Positions 25,701 to 33,798 of a DNA stretch of 64,000 nt are shown piece by piece. Both the position numbers and the translations under genes were made by a program. The notes beneath the pieces were generated by a model. That model did no database searches. It was not told where the DNA came from and saw only the letters and a program-made list of their open reading frames with translations. The DNA lies in assembly GCF_016919065.1 (NCBI RefSeq), contig NZ_JAFFQA010000014.1, forward strand, positions 48,038 through 112,037, written 5' to 3'. Source of the stretch: Desulfobulbus rhabdoformis. Its GTDB lineage: Bacteria > Desulfobacterota > Desulfobulbia > Desulfobulbales > Desulfobulbaceae. Position 1 is the first letter of the stretch; each line of letters starts with the position of its first letter.

Positions 25701-26171
25701 CCGGTTCAAATCATCAAGTCCTGCCTCTAATTCCGTCTCCTCGGCCTTGGCTTTGATCAGCTCCCGCTCCAGCTCCTTCAAGGGACGACGATCCTCCCTG
25801 GAGCTGGCTAGTTGACGCATCTTGGTCTCTTTGCGGGCTGCCAGCTTTTTAAGGGAAAGACGTACTTTTTTGATCTCCTCAGGTGCAGAGCTGATGGCGG
25901 CAACATAGCCGTTGGCCCGGGTCTCATTTGCCTGCATGGTGCTGAGATTTTCAAGTCCCCGGCGATAAAGTTCCAGCAGCTTGTTTTTTGTGGCATCGTC
26001 CATCTGCGAATTCTCGGAAACCACAGCAATCTTAGCCTTGAGTGTATTAGGGGAAAATTGCAGATGATCGCCATTGAGCGCACTGTCGGCAGCTGGGCAG
26101 TTTTGCCCGAACATCAAAACCACAAAAACCACAAGGTGCACAACACGAGAGGGAAGCTTGATCTTATGCAT
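22734..26171 (-). CDS. Large MscS-family mechanosensitive channel (MscK/KefA-like)
   Basis: 1145 residues. Signal peptide at 1-27 (VVHLVVFVVLMFGQNCPAAD), then a long periplasmic coiled-coil region to about residue 490, as in MscK and MscM. A series of membrane segments follows (about 515-890). The C-terminal MscS core has the pore helix region LVAALGVGIGFGLQEIVANF, then ILFERPIRLGDVVTV and DGKELLVPNKEFISSRLLNW. Such channels open under hypo-osmotic tension to release solutes; MscK can be gated by potassium. It starts 12 bases after an AEC-family carrier gene and is the last gene of a minus-strand transport operon, so osmotic release may be coordinated with amino-acid transport. Confidence 0.92.
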   Translation of the reverse strand: MHKIKLPSRVVHLVVFVVLMFGQNCPAADSALNGDHLQFSPNTLKAKIAVVSENSQMDDATKNKLLELYRRGLENLSTMQANETRANGYVAAISSAPEEIKKVRLSLKKLAARKETKMRQLASSREDRRPLKELERELIKAKAEETELEAGLDDLNRQSNFFTDRPGQISQRLAAIKESTDAINGAAKISPQPGVDPEISKAQNLVNRSRLASLQSESRMLNQELVSMPVRSELINAQRDEAAFRLELVRLDVQDIETKVNRKRQEEANQSVGAAKEMLAKMADNQPVLQQAAAKNASYSEQLLKTSDALKTSARLRDTLSGELSRIEGTYASTKQKIEVVGLSHALGLLLHDIQRNLPDDRKLAKKRSQNSQIIAEIGLLQVQEEDEKKKIEDREKYILEILGTTDPEIAKELKPELRKIIASRSDLLDKNIAANRTYLSQLSEIELLYTNLVGTVQDFSNYLQEHLLWMRSTPPVNLRGLTELPREIQTLFSPERWSGVGQVLLHNVLVSPIFLLVVVFCGVLYTLRKMVINQLETAVNLAGNPTSYTFGLSIKALVLTAVLALPCPLLIGAAGWQLQAYGEGSDFTRAVGNSLLFFSLRFFYLRSIIESLRPIGLASRVFFWSREKVEYLRQQTRQFLFAFLPVAFFTQIAFFGNYRAGSSHTLGRLSIIVLLAVIMFCALRIFHPQSVVWQKMRTNGPANLLGRLQPFLFTVTVVLPLILGGLVLAGYIFAVGGLLSCLLNTIWLSFVLVVGHQVLERWLIQSGRQLALKKAWQRTSLDMVGDATGNVAQVPEAEAAPVPEENLADLSQDSRKLLNALVIFVGLAGLWLVWNEVLPALRMFNHYTLWTNVIQVNGHAQSYPVSVADAGMTILIGFLTIIGIRHLPALLTIILLKRLQMSAGSRYTVVTLTRYGIGGAGVIYIADSLGFSWSQIQWLVAALGVGIGFGLQEIVANFISGIIILFERPIRLGDVVTVDTTVGVVTRIRIRATTIRDFDGKELLVPNKEFISSRLLNWSLSDPINRIILPVGVAYGSDVGLAMHLMQQAAENEPLVLAEPRVTVTFDSFGDNSLLLNLRCFVNSVDDRLTAKTRLHLAIDKAFREAQISISFPQRDVHLDTNSPLEVHLVQKQEPVEKGDENGS

Positions 26172-26183
26172 ACGAGTTACCTT

Positions 26184-27101
26184 TCAGGCCACAGCCAAAA
26201 GCACACAGGCCATGGAGACAAAGGAGAGCAAGGTAGAGAGAACAATAATTGCCGATGCCAACTCGGTATCGGAGTTGAGTTGTGAAGACAGAATATAAAT
26301 GGCGGTTGAGGTGGGCAGGGCAAAAAAGAGCATACTCACCTTAAATGCCAGACCTGTGACTCCGAAAAGCCACAACAGCCCAAGGCCAACCAGAGGTAGG
26401 CAGACAAGTTTAAAGAGGGCTGTGACCAGGGCCAGGTTGAAATTATTTTTCAGTCCGGCAAAACTCAGGCTTCCACCAATGGAGAAAAGAGCGAGTGGCA
26501 GCGTGACTTGACTCATCAACCTGAGGGTATTGTCAACCGGGGAGGGAAACCCACCACGAAGAAACGAATAGCTGATACCAGCCAGGCAGGCGAGGATCAG
26601 CGGGTTGGCAAGCAAATGTTTCAGCGTAGTGACAAGACGATTTCCTGTAGCCGGAGCCCCTCCGAACCAGATGAGAATACTGACGCAGAAAACGTTGATC
26701 AGCGGTATAAGCAGACCGATCAAAATGCCATAAAGCTGTACCCCGGTTTGTCCAAACGTATTAATCAAGACAGCCATACCGATATAGGTGTTGAACCGAT
26801 AGCACCCCTGATTAAACGAACCTGCCTGAAAATCAGTCACCGGACGAAAATGAATATAAGCAAGGCTCAGGGCACAGACGATACTAACTGCCAGAACGGC
26901 CGCCGGCAAATACCGCCAACTTTCGGTGAGCGCAAGGGGAGCACCGCCAATCTTCCAAAACAGCATCAGAGGAAAAAAGACGTAATAGACCAGTTTATCC
27001 GACACACGATGAAAGGCGGCATCGGTTAAGCCAAAACGGCGTACGCACCAACCAAAAACGATCAGGGCCAGCACAGGAAAAAGTGCATCAAGAAGAATCA
27101 T
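26184..27101 (-). CDS. AEC-family transporter
   Basis: 305-residue membrane protein of the auxin efflux carrier family, with about ten hydrophobic helices arranged as two halves and the conserved NTYIGMAVL near the first discontinuous helix and PTSTAIYILSSQLN near the second. Bacterial members export or import small organic acids such as malate or malonate; the substrate cannot be told. GGAG precedes the ATG. It sits between the amino-acid ABC ATPase gene (45 bases) and the mechanosensitive channel gene (12 bases). Confidence 0.88.
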   Translation of the reverse strand: MILLDALFPVLALIVFGWCVRRFGLTDAAFHRVSDKLVYYVFFPLMLFWKIGGAPLALTESWRYLPAAVLAVSIVCALSLAYIHFRPVTDFQAGSFNQGCYRFNTYIGMAVLINTFGQTGVQLYGILIGLLIPLINVFCVSILIWFGGAPATGNRLVTTLKHLLANPLILACLAGISYSFLRGGFPSPVDNTLRLMSQVTLPLALFSIGGSLSFAGLKNNFNLALVTALFKLVCLPLVGLGLLWLFGVTGLAFKVSMLFFALPTSTAIYILSSQLNSDTELASAIIVLSTLLSFVSMACVLLAVA

Positions 27102-27145
27102 CGGGTCTCCAGAGATCGGTGGTAAAGAGGATCCAGGGGCATTCG

Positions 27146-27907
27146 TTAAAGAATCTGCCGCAAGAACTGTCGCGTTCGCTCACTCGCAGGATTTTCAAAA
27201 AATTCAGTGCTTGCAGCCTGTTCGATAATTCGTCCTGACTCCATGAAAACAATCCGATCCCCCACCTCGCGGGCAAAGCCCATTTCATGGGTCACCACCA
27301 CCATGGTCATCCCTTCACGGGCAAGCGAGCGCATGACATCAAGCACCTCACCGATCATTTCAGGATCCAGAGCGCTGGTCGCCTCGTCAAAGAGCATCAC
27401 CTTAGGCTGCATGGCCAGAGCCCTGGCTATGGCAACCCGCTGCTGCTGGCCACCGGATAGCTGTTGCGGATACTGGTCAAGCTTTTCCCCAACCCCGACC
27501 TTGTCGAGCAGTAACCTGGCCTGCTTAGTGGCTTCTCCGGTACTCCTGCCGCGAACAAGTTTCTGGGCCAGGTTAACATTTTCCAGCACGGTGAGATGGG
27601 GAAACAGATTAAAGGATTGAAACACCATACCGACCTCTCGCCGAATCCGCAGACGGTTGCTCTCACGATGATTGAGTTCTATGCCGTCAATGACAATACG
27701 CCCGCTGTCAATTTCTTCCAGACCGTTCAGGCAGCGCAACAGGGTCGATTTCCCCGATCCCGAGGGACCAATGACCACGAGTACCTCTCCCCGCTCCACG
27801 GTAATGGAACAGTCATCAAGCGCCAGAAGCGCGCCAAAGGTTTTCATCAGGTGTGCAGCGTGAATAATGGATACGCCAGAGGATGTCATGGATTGTTGTT
27901 GTCTCAT
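27146..27907 (-). CDS. Polar amino-acid ABC transporter ATP-binding protein
   Basis: 253 residues of the GlnQ/HisP type. Walker [10 protein letters not shown] (about 47-55), the Q-loop [18 protein letters not shown], signature LSGGQQQR, Walker [14 protein letters not shown] and the switch His in [10 protein letters not shown] are all intact. Its ATG overlaps the stop of the permease gene by four bases, so the two are translationally coupled. It powers uptake of a polar amino acid across the inner membrane. No binding-protein gene is in the operon. The symbol is left blank because the substrate is unknown. Confidence 0.93.
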   Translation of the reverse strand: MRQQQSMTSSGVSIIHAAHLMKTFGALLALDDCSITVERGEVLVVIGPSGSGKSTLLRCLNGLEEIDSGRIVIDGIELNHRESNRLRIRREVGMVFQSFNLFPHLTVLENVNLAQKLVRGRSTGEATKQARLLLDKVGVGEKLDQYPQQLSGGQQQRVAIARALAMQPKVMLFDEATSALDPEMIGEVLDVMRSLAREGMTMVVVTHEMGFAREVGDRIVFMESGRIIEQAASTEFFENPASERTRQFLRQIL

Positions 27908-28698
27908 GCGTGCGTGCGAAAAAGATGGCGTTCCAGAAAGGAGGCAAGGGTGGAAAGAGTCAAGGTCAGCACCAGGTAGATGGCCGCAACCACAAACCAG
28001 ATCTCAAAACTAAAGAAAGTCTCAGCGATGATGGTTCTCCCCTCCATAGTGACATCGTACACAGCAATGGTGGAGACCAGAGCCGAGTCTTTTATCAGCG
28101 AGACCGCCTGTGATGTCATTGGAGGCACAACCCTGCGCAGGGCTTGGGGGAGGATGACTTTGCGGTAGCTCTGCAGCTGGGTCAGCCCGAGACTGTAGCA
28201 GGCTTCCCACTGGCCCCGGTCGATGGAAGTAATCCCTGCACGAAAAATTTCCGAGGCATAGGCCCCCTCAAAAAGGCTCAGGGCCAGCACTGCTGTGGCT
28301 GTCCGCCCGATGTCGAGAATCGGTGCCATAACAAAGTAGAGAAAAAATATCTGCACCAAAAGCGGGGTATTGCGAATAATCTCCAGATACATGCGGGCCA
28401 GAACACGCCCTATACTAGAACTGGAAAGACGCAACAGGGCCGTAACAAGCCCAATAGAGGCGGCAAGAACCAGGCTGTAACCAGTGATCTCCAGGGTAAC
28501 CACCAGCCCCTTCAGCAAAGGACCGGCAACAAAAACGCCATCACTCAGCGAGCCCAAATAGCGTGGGATCTGTCGCCAGTGCCAACTATAACCGAGTCGC
28601 TCGGCACCGCGCAGTACCAGCATGATACAGCCTGCAATAGTCGCCAGGTACAGCAGCCAGTCACGCAGAGTTGCAGGTTTCGGAAGGTGAGATACCAT
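27904..28698 (-). CDS. Polar amino-acid ABC transporter permease
   Basis: 264 residues of the HisM/GlnP family. There is an N-terminal extra helix ([16 protein letters not shown]), then about five helices; the family signature reads [32 protein letters not shown] and EAAYALG-like [20 protein letters not shown], the ATPase-contact loop. It forms the membrane channel with the coupled ATPase. A single permease suggests a homodimer. A periplasmic binding protein is missing locally and must come from elsewhere in the genome. Confidence 0.92.
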   Translation of the reverse strand: MVSHLPKPATLRDWLLYLATIAGCIMLVLRGAERLGYSWHWRQIPRYLGSLSDGVFVAGPLLKGLVVTLEITGYSLVLAASIGLVTALLRLSSSSIGRVLARMYLEIIRNTPLLVQIFFLYFVMAPILDIGRTATAVLALSLFEGAYASEIFRAGITSIDRGQWEACYSLGLTQLQSYRKVILPQALRRVVPPMTSQAVSLIKDSALVSTIAVYDVTMEGRTIIAETFFSFEIWFVVAAIYLVLTLTLSTLASFLERHLFRTHA

Positions 28699-28771
28699 AT
28701 ATCTTTTTACAGGAACAAAAAAAAGAAAACCAGCTCAGGGGTTGATGTACACTACAATCGCCTTGAGTTTC

Positions 28772-28794
28772 AACCTGAATCCGTTATTCAGGTT
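28772..28794. repeat. Perfect hairpin carrying the TGAATCCGT end
   Basis: AACCTGAAT and ATTCAGGTT pair exactly around CCGTT, in the gap between divergent transport genes. CCTGAATCCGT is the terminus of the second repeat family, so this is probably a minimal member or a fused pair of ends. Confidence 0.45.
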
Positions 28795-28872
28795 TGAGTT
28801 GCCCCGCAAGAACGCCTCGGGTAGAGTACCTCTACGCTAAGGCATGAACGTCCTACCATTTTTTACGCAGGC

Positions 28873-30510
28873 ATGGCTCCTTTACTCACACTTGACAATT
28901 TTTCCCTCAGCTTTGTTGGCAGCACCGGTGAAACGACCCCGGTGCTGCACGACATCAACCTGGCAATGACCAAAGGGCAAACCCACGCCCTGGTGGGTGA
29001 ATCCGGCTCGGGCAAATCGGTGACCGCGCTTTCCATCCTTCGTCTTTTGGACGAGACAAACGAGACACAGAGCAGCGGCTCAATTCGTTTTGAAGACCAG
29101 GAAATTACAACCCTCAACAAACGGGCCCTTCGCCAACTTCGTGGTAACCGGATTGCGATGATTTTTCAGGAGCCGATGACCTCGCTCAATCCGGTCTATA
29201 CCATTGGCAACCAACTGATCGAGCCCCTCACCCTCCATCAGGGTTTGAGTAAAAAAGACGCATATGCCCAGGCACTGCAGTTGCTTGAGCGGACAGGTAT
29301 CGAAAACCCCGAGTACCGCATCAGCTGTTATCCACATCAGCTCTCCGGCGGTCAACGACAGCGGGTGATTATTGCCATGGCCCTTGCCTGTCGCCCCACC
29401 CTGCTCATTGCCGACGAGCCGACAACCGCCCTGGATGTGACCATCCAGCAGCAGATTCTCCGGTTGATCAAAGACATTCAGGTGGAGTTTGGCATGTCGG
29501 TGTTGCTCATCACCCACGATCTCCCCATGGTTCGCAAAATAGCCGACCAGGTATCTATCATGCACCAGGGGAATATTGTTGAACAGGGGGATGTGGAGAC
29601 TATTTTTACTCATCCCCGGAATAGTTACACCAAACACTTACTGGCGGCCGTTCCCCAGGGAACCCAGAGAACACGCCAGGGGGGGAGCCCTCTTATCGCC
29701 GTAGAGGATCTCTGCTGCAGTTTTCACATGAAAACGACCTGGACGGGCTGGTTTACAAGGGAAAAAAAGGTGTTACAGGCGGTGGACACGATCAGCTTCA
29801 GTCTCAACCAGGGAACGACGTTGGGACTGGTGGGAGAATCGGGCTCAGGTAAGTCGACCCTGGCTCTGTGTCTGCTCGGTTTACAGAAATGCACGGGCAA
29901 GGTTGTCTACACCCCCGGCAAGGGAGCCAGCCACCAGCTTTCTTCACTGAACAACAAAAATTTTCGTCCTTTGCGAAAAGAGTTGCAGATCGTGTTTCAG
30001 GATCCCTTTTCCTCGCTCTCTCCTCGCATGACCATTGGCCAGATAGTGGCCGAGGGGCTCCGGGTGCACGGCATAGGGGGAAATCGTCAAGAGCAGGAGC
30101 AACTCGTTGCCCAGGCCCTGATTGATGTGGAGCTTGATCCAGAGCTGGCCGGACGTTTTCCCCATGAGTTTTCCGGAGGTCAGCGCCAGCGCATTGCCAT
30201 CGCCCGGGCATTGATCCTGCGACCAAAACTCTTGATTCTGGATGAGCCCACCAGCGCTCTGGATATGACCATCCAGAAACAGATCCTTGAGTTGCTAAAA
30301 AATTTGCAGGAACGCTATCAGCTGACCTATATATTCATTACCCACGATCTACGGACGGTACGCTCGCTGGCCGATCAGCTGGCTGTTATGCGCCGCGGCC
30401 GCATTGTGGAGGCAGGCCCGGCTGCTGAACTCTTTGCTCACCCACAACAGGAATATACCAAGCGGCTCTTTGACGCCGCCTTTCACCTGAACAAACGTCT
30501 GGAGAATTAA
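28873..30510 (+). CDS. Tandem ABC ATPase of peptide/nickel transporter type
   Basis: 545 residues with two full ABC domains, like YejF or fused DppD-DppF. Domain 1 (about 5-255): Walker A GESGSGKS (43-50), signature LSGGQRQR, Walker [13 protein letters not shown]. Domain 2 (about 280-545): [29 protein letters not shown]. An oligopeptide-type Ala/Thr-rich linker joins them ([18 protein letters not shown]). All catalytic residues are present in both halves. It drives import of peptides or a related solute. No permease or binding protein lies nearby, so it must work with subunits encoded elsewhere. A DsrE-like gene follows two bases after its stop. Confidence 0.92.
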   Translation: MAPLLTLDNFSLSFVGSTGETTPVLHDINLAMTKGQTHALVGESGSGKSVTALSILRLLDETNETQSSGSIRFEDQEITTLNKRALRQLRGNRIAMIFQEPMTSLNPVYTIGNQLIEPLTLHQGLSKKDAYAQALQLLERTGIENPEYRISCYPHQLSGGQRQRVIIAMALACRPTLLIADEPTTALDVTIQQQILRLIKDIQVEFGMSVLLITHDLPMVRKIADQVSIMHQGNIVEQGDVETIFTHPRNSYTKHLLAAVPQGTQRTRQGGSPLIAVEDLCCSFHMKTTWTGWFTREKKVLQAVDTISFSLNQGTTLGLVGESGSGKSTLALCLLGLQKCTGKVVYTPGKGASHQLSSLNNKNFRPLRKELQIVFQDPFSSLSPRMTIGQIVAEGLRVHGIGGNRQEQEQLVAQALIDVELDPELAGRFPHEFSGGQRQRIAIARALILRPKLLILDEPTSALDMTIQKQILELLKNLQERYQLTYIFITHDLRTVRSLADQLAVMRRGRIVEAGPAAELFAHPQQEYTKRLFDAAFHLNKRLEN

Positions 30511-30512
30511 AA

Positions 30513-30869
30513 ATGCCCATGACCTACCGTGCTGTCTTTCACGTCGATATGGACGAGGCCAAGCCCTTGAATATTGCCCTTGCCAACGTGGGCAATCTGA
30601 TTCGCGCCATCCCGGAAAAACACTATGATCTGATCTTGCTCTTCAATGGCCCGGCCGTCACCCTGCTCGATAATGACGCCTGCGCCCCCTTTCGTGACGA
30701 AATCTGGCGCTTGCAGCAGCAACGGGTCGCGTTCAAGGTCTGCCGCAACGCGCTCAATAAATTCAATATTGACCCGGACAACATCATTGATGGCTGTGAA
30801 ATAGTGCCTGCGGGCGTGGTCGCCCTGATTGAGCTTCAGCAAGACGGGTATGCTTATATCAAACCATAA
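30513..30869 (+). CDS. DsrE/DsrF-like protein
   Basis: 118 residues, GGAGA upstream. The fold is recognised by YRAVFHVDMDEAKPLNIALA-NVGNLIRA, then LILLFNGPAVTLL, VAFKVCRNALNKFNID and the final EIVPAGVVALIELQQDGYAY. DsrE-like proteins carry or sense sulfur through a cysteine. Here the single Cys in VCRNAL and another in DGCEIV could serve, but the classical DsrE active-site motif is not complete. Soluble. It is translationally close to the ABC ATPase gene, yet a functional link is unclear. It supports but does not prove a sulfur-metabolising host. Confidence 0.8.
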   Translation: MPMTYRAVFHVDMDEAKPLNIALANVGNLIRAIPEKHYDLILLFNGPAVTLLDNDACAPFRDEIWRLQQQRVAFKVCRNALNKFNIDPDNIIDGCEIVPAGVVALIELQQDGYAYIKP

Positions 30870-30882
30870 CCCTTAAAACATC

Positions 30883-31119
30883 TCACTGCTCATTCGTTTG
30901 CGGAGGCCCGGCCTCAAGCTGGCATTTTTCAATGTTTCCCTGGCATTTGAGTCGGTTGGCGGCATCTGGCCAGAAACGGACATTGGTCAGCGAAAATTCC
31001 CCAGAGGGGTGGGCACAGAAAGGGATAAAAAGAAACCCTCCTTTGGTTTCACGATAGCTCGCGTGAACCTCGCGTTGGCGTGGTTGCTGTTCTACTCGGT
31101 AGTACTTACAAAAGGCCAT
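30883..31119 (-). CDS. Small hypothetical protein with three cysteines
   Basis: 78 residues from the ATG at 31119 (AGGA upstream; a longer frame begins at 31161). Sequence features: AFCKYYRVEQQPRQREVHAS, GGFLFIPFCAHPSGEFSLT and RLKCQGNIEKCQL. The paired cysteines at both ends could bind a metal. Not recognised. It converges with the DsrE-like gene. It may be a real small gene; no other support. Confidence 0.4.
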   Translation of the reverse strand: MAFCKYYRVEQQPRQREVHASYRETKGGFLFIPFCAHPSGEFSLTNVRFWPDAANRLKCQGNIEKCQLEAGPPQTNEQ

Positions 31120-31174
31120 ATTCGGTCCTGCCAGTGAAGATGGTTCGAAAGGGGCGGTCACTCACACCTGTGAT

Positions 31175-31312
31175 TCACCCGCGCACCTGCTGTTCTTGCG
31201 GTTCAAACCATTTGTGGCCCCTTTTCGCAAGCTCTGTCTTTCTTTCACCCACAAATTTTTCTCGTTGGCCATACAACCAAACATCCTTAACATCTTTTGA
31301 AACAATGCTCAT
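31175..31312 (-). CDS. Possible 45-residue hypothetical protein
   Basis: A short frame with strongly charged, protein-like composition (SKDVKDVWLYGQREKFVGER, KTELAKRGHKWFEPQEQQ). It lies just upstream of the small cysteine-bearing gene on the same strand. There is no clear ribosome site. It may be a small gene or a gene remnant. Confidence 0.25.
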   Translation of the reverse strand: MSIVSKDVKDVWLYGQREKFVGERKTELAKRGHKWFEPQEQQVRG

Positions 31313-31486
31313 GGAATCGACTTGGTCGCTCACCGGCAAGAGTGGCTCAGCTTACACGTTTACCGTTTTCACCAAATCAGCCCCCTTATCCCGGACAGGA
31401 GGAGTCCTCCTCCCCGCCTATGCACACCCACGAGGCCACCGAGCCGGTTTTCAAGTGAACCCATTGAAGGTGCAGGCCACGGACAA

Positions 31487-31621
31487 CATGGAGGATACCC
31501 GTCTCAGCTTGAGTGAGCAAACAGAGCTTGCGGAGCAATGCTGGAATTACACCCTCGTCCTGGATGAACCGGATCCGGTCAAACAAAGCCAAATTGCTCA
31601 AGATCTCTGCAACCATGTATG
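31487..31621 (+). CDS. Possible 44-residue hypothetical protein before uvrC
   Basis: The frame from the ATG at 31487 gives EDTRLSLSEQTELAEQCWNY and TLVLDEPDPVKQSQIAQDLC. This helical, acidic sequence reads like real protein, unlike the upstream part of the same open frame. It ends about 60 bases before uvrC. No family recognised and only a weak ribosome site. Confidence 0.3.
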
Positions 31622-31679
31622 ATGCTGAAGCAATTTCTTTTGTCCCCCATCACCCTGTTTTTGCCAGAGGGCAGTCACA

Positions 31680-33527
31680 TTGAGCACACCGCCATCTTCG
31701 GAGCACGACAACCAAAAACAGTCTCCGCTCTCCAGTGAATTCCTGGCCACGGTCAGTCATGGCCCCGGGGTCTACCAGATGCTTGGGAAAAAACAGGTTC
31801 TCTACGTGGGCAAGGCCCGCGACCTGCGTAAACGCTTAGCCCAGTATGCGCATTACAAGGGGGCGCCGCACTCCAAAACCGCGGTCATGCTCTCCCATGT
31901 GCAGCGGGTGGAGACCATCCTCACCACAACCGAAAAAGAGGCGCTCATTCTCGAGGCCTCCCTGATTAAACAGCACCGTCCGCGCTACAATGTCATTCTC
32001 CGCGATGACAAGAACTACCCCATGATCAAGGTGACGGTGCGTGAGGACTGGCCACGAGTTATTGTCACCCGTAAACGGCTGCGCGATGGTAACCGCTACT
32101 TTGGCCCCTACTCTTCCACCACGGCCATGCGTGCCACCCTGGCTCTGCTCTATAACCAGTTCCCACTGCGCCGCTGTAAAACCCTGCGCGAACGGGAACG
32201 CCCCTGCCTCAATTACCAGATGGGTCGCTGCCTCGCCCCCTGTGCAGGTAAGGTGACTCGGCCCGAATATCAGCAGATGGTTGCGGCTGTGCTCTTGATC
32301 CTGGAGGGAAGGGTCGACAAGGTGATCAAGGAACTCCAGGCTAAGATGGAGCAGGCAGCCGGGGATCTAGCCTTTGAAAAGGCGGCACTATACCGCGATC
32401 AGATCAAGGGCTTGAGCACAACCATCGAGCACCAGGCCATTGTCGCCAATCATTACATGGATCAGGATGTCTTTGGTATCCATCGTCAGGATGCCGCCGT
32501 AGGCATTGCCATGCTCTTTATCCGCGGCGGCATGATCACCGGAGCCCAAAACTTTTTTCTGGCCGACCCCATTGGCGAGGACGACAGCCTGCTTGCGCAG
32601 ACGATTCTCCAGTATTATTCTCCCCAGCGGCAGCCTCCCCGGGAACTCCTGCTCCCCTTTGACTTGGAAGATCATGAGCTTATCGGTGAACGCCTTGCAG
32701 AGTTACGCGAAGGGCCGGTCTCCTTACTTACTCCCCAGCGGGGAAAACGGATGCAGCTGATGCAGATGGCTGCTGCCAATGCCGCCCAGATATTTTCGGA
32801 AAAGGCGAAAAAAGAGCAGAGCTGGAAGACACTGTCTGCCAGCCTCATTGCCAAACTCCGGCTGATGAACCAGCCTGAGACCATTGAATGCCTGGATATT
32901 TCCAATCTTCTTGGCAAACAGGCGGTTGGCTCTCTGGTTTGCTTTGTGCATGGGGAAAAGGCGGCCAAACTCTACCGCCACTATCGCATTCGCAGCCAGG
33001 ATACCCCCGATGACTACGCCATGATGCGCGAGGTGCTGGATCGGCGCATGAGTAAAGGGGTGGAAGAGGATCGCCTGCCCGACATGCTGCTGATCGATGG
33101 TGGCAAGGGCCAGTTGCAGGTGGCCTATGATGTGCTTGCCCGGTATGACCTGCTTGGCCGCATTGACCTGGTCTCCATTGCCAAGGAAAAGGCCGATGAG
33201 GGGGAAAAACTGTTCAAGCCCGGTCGTAAAAACCCGATCCTTCTCCCCGCCCACTCCCCTGTCCTCCTCTATCTGATGCGTATCCGGGATGAATCCCACC
33301 GCTTTGGCATCACCTTTCACCGAAAACTCCGCGGTAAGGAGCAACTAACCTCAAAACTTGATGCCATCGAAGGGATCGGGCCCAAGCGAAAAAAGGTATT
33401 GTTGAAGCACATGGGTTCACTCAAACGCATCACCGAGGCCGGGGTGGAAGAATTAGCGCAGGCCCCGGGCATTGGTCCGGAATTGGCCAAACATATTTTC
33501 AGCCAGTTACACCCGGAGGACACCTGA
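31680..33527 (+). CDS. uvrC: Excinuclease ABC subunit C
   Basis: 615 residues, the usual size for UvrC. The GIY-YIG nuclease domain comes first (GPGVYQMLGKKQVLYVGKAR, DLRKRLAQY), with the catalytic Arg and Glu region TEKEALILEASLIKQHRPRY. A UVR motif follows about residue 200 (LQAKMEQAAGDLAFEKAALY), then the RNase-H-like nuclease half (IECLDISNLLGKQAVGSLV, LLIDGGKGQLQVA) and two C-terminal helix-hairpin-helix motifs (IEGIGPKRKKVLLKHMGS, APGIGPELAKHIFSQLH). It makes both incisions in nucleotide excision repair with UvrA and UvrB. The start is a TTG at 31680; the first ATG would cut into the GIY domain. MITE copy 4 lies 110 bases after its stop. Confidence 0.96.
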   Translation: MSTPPSSEHDNQKQSPLSSEFLATVSHGPGVYQMLGKKQVLYVGKARDLRKRLAQYAHYKGAPHSKTAVMLSHVQRVETILTTTEKEALILEASLIKQHRPRYNVILRDDKNYPMIKVTVREDWPRVIVTRKRLRDGNRYFGPYSSTTAMRATLALLYNQFPLRRCKTLRERERPCLNYQMGRCLAPCAGKVTRPEYQQMVAAVLLILEGRVDKVIKELQAKMEQAAGDLAFEKAALYRDQIKGLSTTIEHQAIVANHYMDQDVFGIHRQDAAVGIAMLFIRGGMITGAQNFFLADPIGEDDSLLAQTILQYYSPQRQPPRELLLPFDLEDHELIGERLAELREGPVSLLTPQRGKRMQLMQMAAANAAQIFSEKAKKEQSWKTLSASLIAKLRLMNQPETIECLDISNLLGKQAVGSLVCFVHGEKAAKLYRHYRIRSQDTPDDYAMMREVLDRRMSKGVEEDRLPDMLLIDGGKGQLQVAYDVLARYDLLGRIDLVSIAKEKADEGEKLFKPGRKNPILLPAHSPVLLYLMRIRDESHRFGITFHRKLRGKEQLTSKLDAIEGIGPKRKKVLLKHMGSLKRITEAGVEELAQAPGIGPELAKHIFSQLHPEDT

Positions 33528-33636
33528 TTTCTTAGTGCATACCCTCTCTACCTAATCGGTATCAACTCTTTATCCACACGCCTGACGTCGTTTTGCTGGT
33601 ATGGTACAGGATCATTCATTGCCCCGAAAGTCTTTA

Positions 33637-33777
33637 GGGTGTCTTGAATAATTAGATTTTTCAATCAAGGTCAAGGATTGCTGATAATTTTACCGCAGGC
33701 ATATGGTTGATATTCCGAGGATAAAATTTTCAGCATGACGCAGAGATTGGCAGAAAAAGCAATTATTCAAGATGCCC
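33637..33777 (+). mobile_element. MITE-like element, copy 4 (TSD TTTA)
   Basis: 141 bp, ends GGGTGTCTTGAATAATT and, inverted, GGGCATCTTGAATAATT. Exact flanking repeats TTTA at 33633-33636 and 33778-33781. It has inserted only a few bases upstream of the ribosome site of the GH13 gene, so it must lie in that gene's leader. Confidence 0.88.
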
Positions 33778-33798
33778 TTTATTGAAAGGAGGTTTTCC

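Larger units (their letters stand above)
30870..31679. other. Region with only small or doubtful genes
   Basis: About 800 bases between the DsrE-like gene and uvrC. Three small frames have plausible composition and are listed separately. The remainder has no recognisable structure except the short palindrome AGGAGGA-G-TCCTCCT near 31400. Confidence 0.4.

Noticed and set aside
31395..31416. Palindrome AGGAGGA-G-TCCTCCT.
   Set aside because: It is short, purine-rich and isolated, so likely incidental.
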